Position numbers and translations under genes: made by a program. The notes beneath the pieces are model-generated. The model did not search any database. It saw only the letters and a list, made by a program, of their open reading frames with translations, and was not told where the DNA came from. Shown here in pieces: positions 1 through 5,772 of a DNA stretch of 5,924 nt. This DNA comes from AC-69 sp044867345. GTDB taxonomy: Bacteria > Actinomycetota > UBA4738 > HRBIN12. Positions within the stretch are counted from its first letter, which is position 1. Every line of letters starts with the position of its first letter. Location of the stretch: assembly GCA_044867345.1 (NCBI GenBank), contig JBIOUU010000077.1:1-5924 (forward strand), in the 5' to 3' direction.

Positions 1-478
1 TGTGGCGCTGTCGCGCCTCACCGGCACCGGGATGGGCGAGGGCCGAGGCGCCGCGGCCGCGGCCATGGACTCGGGGAAGGCCCTGGAGGCGTTCCGGCTC
101 ATGGTGGAGGCGCAAGGTGGCGACCCACGGGTCGTCGACGACCCCTGGGGCGTCCTTCCGGTGGCCCCGGTACGGCGGCCCATCGAGGCCGATCGCGCCG
201 GCCACCTCGCCGCGGTGGATGCGGAGGCCCTGGGCCGAGCCGGCACCGACCTGGGAGCGGGACGGAAGAAGAAGGGAGACTCGATCGACCCGGCGGTCGG
301 TATCGTGTTCCGGCCCAAGATCGGGGACCGGCTGGAGATGGGGGAGGAGATCGGGACGATCCATGCCCGAGACGAGGCCGCCGTCCGCGAGTGCATCCCT
401 CGCGTGCTGTCGGCGCTCACCATGAGCTCGACCCCGGTAGAGCCTCCACCTCTGGTCCACGGTTGGTTCGGCGGCTGA
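1..478 (+). CDS. Pyrimidine-nucleoside (thymidine) phosphorylase, C-terminal part
   Basis: This is the 3' end of a gene that starts before the window; the GTG at base 2 is internal. The enzyme would split thymidine or uridine with phosphate into the free base and a (deoxy)ribose-1-phosphate in cytoplasmic pyrimidine salvage. About 158 residues are visible. First comes the end of the alpha/beta domain, with the family-typical SGKALEAFRLMVEAQGGDP (residues 24-42). The C-terminal PYNP domain follows, with LGAGRKKKGDSIDPAVG (84-100) and a lipoyl-like IGDRLEMGEEIGTIHA stretch (107-122). The phosphate- and nucleoside-binding residues lie in the missing N-terminal part, so thymidine-specific and broad-specificity (deoA or pdp type) enzymes cannot be told apart. 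An alanine run (17-21) is encoded by a GC-only repeat. The gene ends with TGA 21 bases before the M50 protease gene. Confidence 0.9.
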   Translation, partial: VALSRLTGTGMGEGRGAAAAAMDSGKALEAFRLMVEAQGGDPRVVDDPWGVLPVAPVRRPIEADRAGHLAAVDAEALGRAGTDLGAGRKKKGDSIDPAVGIVFRPKIGDRLEMGEEIGTIHARDEAAVRECIPRVLSALTMSSTPVEPPPLVHGWFGG

Positions 479-483
479 CGGGG

Positions 484-488
484 GGAGG
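484..488 (+). promoter_or_regulatory. Ribosome binding site of the M50 protease gene
   Basis: GGAGG lies within a G-rich run just after the phosphorylase stop, 11 bases before the GTG at 500. It is the only good Shine-Dalgarno sequence here and supports that GTG as the start, since the open frame has no other start close by. Confidence 0.55.
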
Positions 489-499
489 TCGGGAGCCCC

Positions 500-1141
500 G
501 TGGACAGCCTGAAGTTCGCGCTCTACCTGCTGGTGGCCCTCGTTCCCAGCCTGGTGCTCCACGAGTACGGGCACGCGCTCGCTGCCGACCGCCTGGGCGA
601 TCCCAGCCCCCGGCGGTGGGGTCGGCTCACGCTCGACCCCCGGCCCCTGATCGACCCGTTCGGCTCGATCATCCTTCCCGGGCTGATCCTGATCCTGGTG
701 GCCTCGGGCCAGGGCCTGCTGCCGATCTTCGCCTACGCGAGGCCGATGCCACTCGATCCCACATACCTTCGCAACCCCAAGCGAGACTCGCTGATCGTGG
801 TGCTTGCCGGCCCTTGCGCCAACCTGGCCCTCGCCGCAATCGCTGGGATCGCGCTCCGCGTTGGGGTCTCGGGGGAGGCTGGCACGTTCGTCTATGCCTG
901 GCTCGTGGTGAACGTCTTCATGTTCGTGTTTCAGCTGATGCCGGTGCCGGGCCTGGACGGTGCGAAGTTGCTCGCCCGGGTCCTACCACCGAAGCCCCGC
1001 GAGGTCTACGTGAACCTGGACCAGTACCTCGTGCTGTTCATGCTTGTGATCTTCTTCCTACTGGCCGCGCCGCTGCTTTCGATCGTGCGTGCCCTGGCGA
1101 GCTCCGTATGCACCCTGCTCACCGGGGCCAAGGTCTGCTGA
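500..1141 (+). CDS. Site-2 protease family (M50) membrane zinc metalloprotease
   Basis: A 213-residue integral-membrane protein of the S2P/M50 family, whose members cut peptide bonds within or near the membrane. The zinc site is complete: HEYGH (residues 21-25, the HExxH motif) sits in the first hydrophobic segment (about 5-27), and the distal PVPGLDG (148-154) supplies the aspartate ligand at D153. An AGPCANL motif (103-109) opens a middle membrane segment. Further hydrophobic stretches lie at about 53-75, 97-120, 130-147 and 175-200. No PDZ or CBS domain is present, so it belongs to the short, minimal group (S2P-M50-like) rather than the RseP or SpoIVFB types. The start is GTG with a GGAGG upstream. 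The substrate is unknown. Neighbours (nucleoside phosphorylase before, trpS after) give no clear functional link, although short M50 genes beside trpS-scpAB are, from memory, common in Gram-positive genomes. Confidence 0.9.
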   Translation: MDSLKFALYLLVALVPSLVLHEYGHALAADRLGDPSPRRWGRLTLDPRPLIDPFGSIILPGLILILVASGQGLLPIFAYARPMPLDPTYLRNPKRDSLIVVLAGPCANLALAAIAGIALRVGVSGEAGTFVYAWLVVNVFMFVFQLMPVPGLDGAKLLARVLPPKPREVYVNLDQYLVLFMLVIFFLLAAPLLSIVRALASSVCTLLTGAKVC

Positions 1142-1148
1142 CTCCTCC

Positions 1149-1177
1149 CTGGTAGCCGCGTAACCGCGCGCTATCAT
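1149..1177 (+). promoter_or_regulatory. Candidate promoter of trpS
   Basis: In the gap between the M50 gene and trpS, TATCAT (1172-1177) matches 5 of 6 bases of the -10 consensus. CTGGTA (1149-1154), 17 bases upstream, is a weak -35 with 3 of 6 matches. The predicted transcription start is near 1184-1185, exactly where the proposed ATC start codon of trpS lies. This would give a leaderless transcript. It is inferred from pattern alone, and read-through from upstream is also possible. Confidence 0.4.
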
Positions 1178-1184
1178 CGCGGGC

Positions 1185-2210
1185 ATCGAGACGCACGGTC
1201 ACTCCACGAGCACGCCGGATACCCAGCGAAGGGCCAGGGTCCTGACGGGCTACCGGCCGACCGGCCCCCTCCATGTCGGGCACTGGTTCGGCAACATCCT
1301 CAACATGCGCAAGCTCCAGGACGAGCACGACGCGTTCTTCTTCGTCGCGGACTGGCACATGCTCACGACCGACTACGACCGGACCGAGCTGTTGCCGGAG
1401 CGGATCCGTGGCCTCGTGCTCGACTGGCTGGCCGCGGGGATCGATCCGGCCAGGGCCACGGTCTACCGCCAGTCCGACGTGCCGGAGGTCGCCGAGCTGG
1501 CCCTACTGCTCGGCATGATCACGCCGCTCGGATGGCTGGAGCGGGTGCCCACGTACAAGGAGCGCCTCCGGGACCTGGCCGAGCGCGACATCGCGAACTA
1601 CGGGCTCCTCGGATACCCGCTGCTTCAGACCGTGGACATAACGATCGTGAAGGGTGAGCTGGTGCCGGTGGGGGAGGACCAGGTGTCGCACCTGGAGATC
1701 TCCAGGGAGATCGTCCGCCGGTTCAACCGGCTGTACGGACCCGTGCTGGTCGAACCCCAGCCGCTCCTGTCCGAGTCGCCGCTGATCCCCGGTTCCGACG
1801 GCCGAAAGATGTCGAAGTCGCTGGACAACTTCATCGGCGTTTCGGACGAACCGGACGAGATCACGGCGAAGGTGCGGACCTTCATCACCGACCCGAAGAA
1901 GATCCGGTTGGGCGATCCCGGACGGCCCGAGATCTGCCCCATCTTCACGCTGCAGCGACTGTTCTCGCCGCCGGACCACGTTGCCTGGATCGACGCGAAC
2001 TGTCGCTCCGGCGCCCTGGGCTGCGTCGAGGACAAGATGGATCTGGCCGACCGGATCGTCGAGTACTACGGCCCGTTCCGGGAGCGGCGCGCGGAGCTCC
2101 AGCGGACGCCGGAGATCGTGGACGAGGTCCTGGCCGAGGGCGCCGCGAAGGTCCGGCCGGTGGTGGAGGACACGATGAAGGCCGTCCGACGGGCGATGAA
2201 CCTGGCATGA
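1185..2210 (+). CDS. trpS: Tryptophanyl-tRNA synthetase (start codon uncertain)
   Basis: A cytoplasmic class I aminoacyl-tRNA synthetase that joins L-tryptophan to tRNA-Trp using ATP. The Rossmann fold opens with RVLTGYRPTGPLHVGHW. HVGH (bases 1272-1283) is the HIGH signature, and KMSKS (1806-1820) is perfect. Between them lie FFVADWHMLT and VPVGEDQVSHLEISREIVRRFN, both typical of TrpRS, and GALGCVEDK is in the helical C-terminal part. The 5' end is odd. The frame opens after TAA (1161-1163) and has no ATG, GTG or TTG before ATG 1305, which would remove HVGH and leave only 301 residues. Candidate starts are ATC 1185 (341 residues, next to a good -10) and CTG 1242 (322 residues, AAGGG 8 bases upstream, but it cuts into the first strand). 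I list ATC 1185; a base error is also possible. The stop overlaps the scpA start (ATGA). Function is sure; the start is not. Confidence 0.9.
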   Translation: METHGHSTSTPDTQRRARVLTGYRPTGPLHVGHWFGNILNMRKLQDEHDAFFFVADWHMLTTDYDRTELLPERIRGLVLDWLAAGIDPARATVYRQSDVPEVAELALLLGMITPLGWLERVPTYKERLRDLAERDIANYGLLGYPLLQTVDITIVKGELVPVGEDQVSHLEISREIVRRFNRLYGPVLVEPQPLLSESPLIPGSDGRKMSKSLDNFIGVSDEPDEITAKVRTFITDPKKIRLGDPGRPEICPIFTLQRLFSPPDHVAWIDANCRSGALGCVEDKMDLADRIVEYYGPFRERRAELQRTPEIVDEVLAEGAAKVRPVVEDTMKAVRRAMNLA

Positions 2211-2959
2211 GCGACGAGCGGGCCGATGCGGGCGGCAGGTTCACCGTCGAGCTGCCGGTGTTCGCGGGGCCGTTCCGGCTCCTGGCTGATCTGATCCTGG
2301 AGCAGAAGGTCGACGTGTGCGACGTCTCCGTCGGACGCGTCACCGACCTGTACCTCTCGTACTCGAAGCAGGCGGACAACTGGACCCTGGAGGAGGCGAC
2401 GTGGTTCCTGGCGGTCTGCGCCGTCCTGCTGGAGCTGAAGGTGGGCAGGCTCATGCCGCGGCCGGAGGTCCTGGACGAGGAGGACATGCTCGGGACGTCC
2501 CCCGACCTCGCGTACGCGCGGAGCCTGGAGCTGGCCGCCATCCGCCAGGTGGCCGGCGACCTGGCCCGGCGCATGGAGGAGGAAGCACTCCACCACACGC
2601 GCGACGCCGGCCCGTCGCCGGAGTTCGCCCACCTGTTCCCCGACGTGCTCGAGCGGGTCTCGGCCCAGGACCTGGCCCGGTTGGCCGCGACGTTGCTGCG
2701 GCCGCCGCCGTCCCTGGACCTGTACCACGTCACCCCAATCCGGTACTCGATGGAGGACGCGGTCAGTGCGGTGACCGATGCCCTGGGACGGCTGGGGCGA
2801 GCCAGCTTCCGTGACCTGGTGGCCGACTGCGAGGAGCGGATCCACGTCGTGGTGAGATTCCTCGCCCTGCTCGAGCTGTTCCGGGAGGGCAAGGTCGGCC
2901 TGGCGCAGGCGGAGACGTTCGGCGAGATCGACGTCGAGTGGCGGGGGCCCGAGCGATGA
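2207..2959 (+). CDS. scpA: Segregation and condensation protein A (kleisin)
   Basis: A 250-residue kleisin subunit of the bacterial SMC-ScpAB complex, which compacts and separates chromosomes near the origin. The N-terminal helical domain carries the family signature in the form FAGPFRLLADLILEQKVDV (residues 19-37), followed by VTDLYLSY (45-52). FLAVCAVLLELKVGRLMPR (67-85) corresponds to the conserved helix that reads LLEIKSR-LP in other ScpA proteins. The middle is a variable linker. The C-terminal winged-helix part (about 180-237), with LGRASFRDLVADC and VVVRFLALLELFREGKV, is the region that binds the SMC head. Length is normal for the family. The ATG shares bases with the trpS stop (ATGA) and the gene ends in ATGA with scpB, so translation is probably coupled through all three genes. 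GPFRLL replaces the more usual GPLDLL, a mild divergence. Confidence 0.93.
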   Translation: MSDERADAGGRFTVELPVFAGPFRLLADLILEQKVDVCDVSVGRVTDLYLSYSKQADNWTLEEATWFLAVCAVLLELKVGRLMPRPEVLDEEDMLGTSPDLAYARSLELAAIRQVAGDLARRMEEEALHHTRDAGPSPEFAHLFPDVLERVSAQDLARLAATLLRPPPSLDLYHVTPIRYSMEDAVSAVTDALGRLGRASFRDLVADCEERIHVVVRFLALLELFREGKVGLAQAETFGEIDVEWRGPER

Positions 2960-3519
2960 GCGATCGGCCCGACGCGACGCGGGCGCTCGAGGCGCTGCTG
3001 TTCATCTCCGACGAGCCGGTCTCCTCGACCGTGCTCGGCCAGTCGCTGGAGATGGATCGGCGTGAGGTCGACCGGCTGTGCGAGGAGCTCGCCCGCGCAT
3101 ATGAGGAGAGGGGCTCGGGCATCGTGCTCCGAAGCGTGGCGGGCGGGTGGCGTCTGACCACCCATCCCGACACCGCGCCGTTCGTCGAGCAATACGTGCT
3201 CTCGTCCCGGCACGCCCGCCTGACCAAGGCGTCGCTCGAGACCTTGGCCATCGTGGCGTACAAGCAGCCGGTGACCCGGCACCAGATCGCCGGGATCCGG
3301 GGGGTCAACTCCGAGGGGGTCCTTCGAGCCCTGGTGGACCGGGGGCTGGTGGCCGAGGTGGGGCGAGAGGAAGGACCGGGCCGACCCATGGTGTACGGGA
3401 CGACCCCCGACTTCCTGGAGCGCCTGGGACTTCCCTCGCTCTCCGCACTCCCCCCGCTCGCCCCGTTGCTCAGCAGGGCCGCGGGGGATGAGCCCGGGGC
3501 TGAGCCTGGAGGCGAGTAG
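2956..3519 (+). CDS. scpB: Segregation and condensation protein B
   Basis: A 187-residue partner of ScpA; a dimer of this protein binds the kleisin linker and steadies the SMC complex. Two winged-helix domains are visible. The first starts at ALEALLFISDEPV (residues 10-22). The second contains LTKASLETLAIVAYKQPVTR (89-108), RGVNSEGVLRALVDRGLV (115-132) and GPGRPMVYGTTPDFLERLGL (140-159), which are hallmark ScpB sequences. A short proline- and acid-rich tail (about 160-187) lacks structure signals. I chose ATG 2956, which overlaps the scpA stop as ATGA. A GTG at 2938 in the same frame would add six residues inside scpA, but the ScpB homology starts after 2956. Confidence 0.94.
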   Translation: MSDRPDATRALEALLFISDEPVSSTVLGQSLEMDRREVDRLCEELARAYEERGSGIVLRSVAGGWRLTTHPDTAPFVEQYVLSSRHARLTKASLETLAIVAYKQPVTRHQIAGIRGVNSEGVLRALVDRGLVAEVGREEGPGRPMVYGTTPDFLERLGLPSLSALPPLAPLLSRAAGDEPGAEPGGE

Positions 3520-3526
3520 CTCCTCC
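3508..3526 (+). other. Inverted repeat at the scpB-rluB junction
   Basis: GGAGG (3508-3512) at the end of scpB and CCTCC (3522-3526) before the next ATG can pair as a 5-base stem around a 9-base loop that contains the scpB stop codon. The GGAGG is 18 bases from the ATG at 3531, too far to be an ordinary Shine-Dalgarno sequence, and the stem would also hide it. There is no U-run, so it does not look like a terminator. In such GC-rich DNA it may be chance. Confidence 0.3.
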
Positions 3527-3530
3527 GCCC

Positions 3531-4250
3531 ATGCCCGAGGAGCGATTGCAGCGGACCCTGGCCCGGGCGGGGTTCGGCTCGCGCCGGGCCTCCGAGGACC
3601 TGATCCGCGAGGGCCGGGTGAGCGTGAATGGACGGGTCGCCGTCCTCGGCGATCGGGTGGACCCCTCGCGAGACGTGGTCGAGGTGGACGGTCGCCGGGC
3701 GAGCGTCGACCCCGGCCTTCGCTACCAGGCGCTGCACAAGCCGGCTGGGGTGACCACGACCTTGCGGGACCCCCACGCCGAGACGGACCTGGGGGAGTAC
3801 CTGCCGAAGGATGTGCGGGTGTTCCCGGTTGGACGGCTGGACCGAGAGACTGAGGGTCTTCTGTTGCTCACGAACGATGGCGAGCTGGCGAACCGGCTCC
3901 TGCATCCCCGGCACGGTGTGGAGAAGGAGTACCTGGCCGAGGTGGACGGCGCCCCAACGAAGCAGCAGATCGGGCGACTGCGCCGAGGCGTGGAGCTCGA
4001 CGACGGCCCGGCCAAGGCCGTAGCGGCACGCTCGGTCGCTCGATCGGGGGGGAGGGGCGCCGTCCGGCTGGTCATGGCCGAGGGCCGCAAGCGGGAGGTG
4101 CGCAGGATGCTCGCCGCCGTGGGGCTGCCGGTTCGCCGGCTGATCCGTCTGCGGGTCGGCCCGGTGGGTCTCGGCCGGCTTCGCTCGGGCGAACGCCGAG
4201 ACCTCACCCCCTCGGAGGTGCGGGACCTGTACCGCGCGGCCGGACTGTAG
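3531..4250 (+). CDS. rluB: rRNA pseudouridine synthase, RsuA/RluB family
   Basis: A 239-residue enzyme that isomerises a specific uridine in ribosomal RNA to pseudouridine. An N-terminal S4 RNA-binding domain spans residues 4-50, with ARAGFGSRRASEDLI (11-25) and GRVSVNGRVA (28-37). The catalytic domain follows, with LHKPAGV (68-74) and the active-site motif GRLDRETEGLLLLTNDG (101-117), where D104 is the catalytic aspartate. KEYLAEVDG (132-140) and the late EGRKREVRRMLAAVG are also family-typical. Homologues modify 23S U2605 (RluB), 23S U2604 (RluF) or 16S U516 (RsuA) in E. coli; the target cannot be read from sequence alone, and rluB is the usual label beside scpAB. The ATG is 11 bases after the scpB stop, with no clear Shine-Dalgarno sequence at normal spacing. 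It is probably co-transcribed with scpAB. Confidence 0.92.
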   Translation: MPEERLQRTLARAGFGSRRASEDLIREGRVSVNGRVAVLGDRVDPSRDVVEVDGRRASVDPGLRYQALHKPAGVTTTLRDPHAETDLGEYLPKDVRVFPVGRLDRETEGLLLLTNDGELANRLLHPRHGVEKEYLAEVDGAPTKQQIGRLRRGVELDDGPAKAVAARSVARSGGRGAVRLVMAEGRKREVRRMLAAVGLPVRRLIRLRVGPVGLGRLRSGERRDLTPSEVRDLYRAAGL

Positions 4251-4292
4251 GTAGCGGCATCCGCGCCGAGGCGCCGGTCACCCGAGTCCCTG

Positions 4293-4298
4293 TAGCCT
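4293..4298 (+). promoter_or_regulatory. Possible -10 element before the aroH-tyrA-aroA block
   Basis: The 64-base gap between the pseudouridine synthase and the chorismate mutase holds TAGCCT in the context TGTAGCCTGAG, which resembles actinobacterial -10 boxes. No convincing -35 lies 16-18 bases upstream. If used, transcription would start around 4304-4306, leaving a leader of about ten bases with no Shine-Dalgarno sequence before ATG 4315. Weak evidence. Confidence 0.3.
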
Positions 4299-4314
4299 GA
4301 GGCTCGAGCGACCC

Positions 4315-4683
4315 ATGGCAGATCCGAAGGTCCGTGCGGCCCGGGGGGCCATCCGCGTGGCGGAGGACGCCTCGGGTTCGGTGCTGTCCGCTACGGAGCG
4401 GCTGCTGTCGGCGATGCTCGAGCGGAACGGGGTGGCCGGCGGCGACATCGTGAGCGTCTTCTTCACCGCCACCGACGACCTCCGGTCGGCGTTCCCCGCG
4501 GAGGCGGCTCGAAAGATGGGACTGGGCCACGTGCCGCTCCTCTGCGCTCGGGAGATCCCCGTCGAGGGCGCGATGCCGAGGGTGGTCCGGGTCCTCATGC
4601 ACTTCTACACCGATCGTCCGCCGGACCGGGTGGCGCATACGTACCTCGATGGGGCGGAGTCACTGCGTGATGACCTCGGGTGA
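4315..4683 (+). CDS. aroH: Chorismate mutase, AroH type
   Basis: A 122-residue cytoplasmic enzyme that rearranges chorismate to prephenate, the first step towards phenylalanine and tyrosine. Sequence and length fit the trimeric AroH fold known from Bacillus subtilis, not the all-helical AroQ type. Aligning by eye with the B. subtilis protein, the active-site residues are all present: R10 (R7 there), R66 (R63), C77 (C75), E80 (E78), R92 (R90) and Y110 (Y108). The stretches RGAIRVAED (10-18), ATDDLRSAFPAEAARKMG (52-69) and VPLLCAREIPVEG (73-85) carry them. The ATG at 4315 has no Shine-Dalgarno sequence. The gene overlaps tyrA by 14 bases, so the enzyme that uses its product is coded directly behind it. 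No regulatory domain is fused; any feedback control probably acts on TyrA. Confidence 0.93.
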   Translation: MADPKVRAARGAIRVAEDASGSVLSATERLLSAMLERNGVAGGDIVSVFFTATDDLRSAFPAEAARKMGLGHVPLLCAREIPVEGAMPRVVRVLMHFYTDRPPDRVAHTYLDGAESLRDDLG

Positions 4684-5764
4684 GCGAGTGGCCGTTGTCG
4701 GGACGGGCCTCGTCGGCACCTCCATCGCCATGGCCGCTCGAGCCGCGGGGGAGGAGGTCCGGGGGTTCGATGCCGATCCGGGCGTCCTCGCTCGGGCCGC
4801 GGAGCGCTCGGGGCTGCTGCCGGGAGGCTCGCTGGCAGAGGCCGTGGCGGAAGCCTCGCTCGTCTTCCTGTGCACCCCGGTGCCGAGCATCGCGGGCCTG
4901 GCTGGGGAGGCGCTGGCCGCGTCCCCGGACGCGGTGGTCACCGATGTGGCAAGCGTGAAGTCTCAGGTGTTGGTCGAGGTCGAGGGGACCGTCCAGCCTG
5001 GGGACAGGCGGCGATTCGTGGGTGGCCACCCAATGGGAGGCTCGGAGCGCTCGGGGCCCGACTGGGCCTCGCCCTCGGTCCTGGACGGGATCGTGTGGGT
5101 CCTGACTCCCTCGCCGGCCACGGAGGAGGCCGCGACGGCACGGGTCTCGGCGTGGGTGGAGAAGGTCGGGGCCAGGCCAGTGGTGATGGACCCGTTTCGC
5201 CACGACCGGCTCGTGGCCATGGTCAGCCATCTGCCGCAGGTGGCCTCGACCGCGCTGATGAGCCTGGCCGCCACGGAGGAGGCGGGCGAGCCGGACATCC
5301 TGCTGCTGGCCGCGGGAGGGTTCCGGGACCTCACCCGCCTGGCCGCGTCCAGTCCGCATCTTTGGAGCGACATCCTCCTGGCAAACCGGGCGCAGATCGC
5401 CGAGGCCATCGACCTGTACGCCAAGCGGCTTTCGGAGATCCGCGACATGGTCCTTGCCGGATCGGGCCGCGACGTCGAGCAAGCGTTCGCCGAGGCGAAG
5501 GAGGCGCGTCTGACCCTCGCCGCCAAGCCCACGGTGAGGACGGGGGTGTCCGTGCTCCAGGTGGCCGTCCCCGACCGGCCGGGAGCGCTGGCCGACCTCA
5601 CCGCGTGCCTCGGGGCGGCGGGCGTGAACATCGAGGACCTCCAGATCGTGCACTCCCCGGAAGGAGGACGAGGCACCGTCCACCTGACCGTGGCGTCCGC
5701 CGCTGCCGACGACGCGGCCCGGGCCCTCGAGGGGCAGGGGTTCGAGCCGCTCCGGCTGGCCTAG
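4670..5764 (+). CDS. tyrA: Prephenate dehydrogenase with C-terminal ACT domain
   Basis: A 364-residue cytoplasmic enzyme that oxidatively decarboxylates prephenate to 4-hydroxyphenylpyruvate, the precursor of tyrosine. An N-terminal Rossmann fold has VAVVGTGLVGTSIA (residues 7-20, GxGxxG) and GFDAD (32-36). The aspartate after the second strand points to NAD+ rather than NADP+. VFLCTPV (65-71), TDVASVKS (91-98) and GGHPMGGSE (118-126) line the active site, and SHLPQ (186-190) is a conserved catalytic-domain motif. The helical dimerisation domain covers about 175-285. An ACT domain starts at VLQVAVPDRPGALADL (295-310), with GVNIEDLQIVHSPEGG after it; ACT domains commonly bind amino acids, so feedback by tyrosine is likely. 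I chose ATG 4670, with GGCGGAG ten bases upstream. GTG 4667 and ATG 4649 are alternatives adding one and seven residues. It overlaps aroH by 14 bases. Confidence 0.93.
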   Translation: MTSGERVAVVGTGLVGTSIAMAARAAGEEVRGFDADPGVLARAAERSGLLPGGSLAEAVAEASLVFLCTPVPSIAGLAGEALAASPDAVVTDVASVKSQVLVEVEGTVQPGDRRRFVGGHPMGGSERSGPDWASPSVLDGIVWVLTPSPATEEAATARVSAWVEKVGARPVVMDPFRHDRLVAMVSHLPQVASTALMSLAATEEAGEPDILLLAAGGFRDLTRLAASSPHLWSDILLANRAQIAEAIDLYAKRLSEIRDMVLAGSGRDVEQAFAEAKEARLTLAAKPTVRTGVSVLQVAVPDRPGALADLTACLGAAGVNIEDLQIVHSPEGGRGTVHLTVASAAADDAARALEGQGFEPLRLA

Positions 5765-5772
5765 GGGTCCAC

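Noticed and set aside
49..66. GC-only repeat (GCCGCGGCC units) near the window start
   Set aside because: It encodes an alanine run inside the phosphorylase and is explained by codon use in GC-rich DNA.
526..540. GCTGGTGG octamers (E. coli Chi), also near 3345 and 5890
   Set aside because: They fall in coding sequence as Leu-Val/Gly codons. Chi of E. coli is not expected to act in this kind of organism, and the count is unsurprising at this GC content.
391..1155. A 254-codon plus-strand frame overlapping the phosphorylase end and the M50 gene
   Set aside because: Its product is Arg/Pro/Ala-rich without motifs, while the overlapping frames encode clear protein families.
1157..1168. CGCG-TAAC-CGCG repeat between the M50 gene and trpS
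   Set aside because: The four-base stem is too short and has no T-run, so it supports neither a terminator nor a T-box or tryptophan attenuator. I also saw no leader peptide with Trp codons.
1945..3282. A 445-codon open frame on the minus strand across scpA and scpB
   Set aside because: It is antisense to two well-matched genes, has low-complexity Arg/Ser/Pro-rich translation and no family signal. Long antisense frames are expected in GC-rich coding DNA.
4263..4274. GCGC-CGAG-GCGC hairpin after the pseudouridine synthase as a terminator
   Set aside because: The stem is only four base pairs and no T-run follows. Such small GC palindromes are frequent here by chance.
4595..5683. A 362-codon open frame on the minus strand across tyrA
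   Set aside because: The translation is Arg/Gly/His-rich with no recognisable motif, and tyrA on the other strand is certain.
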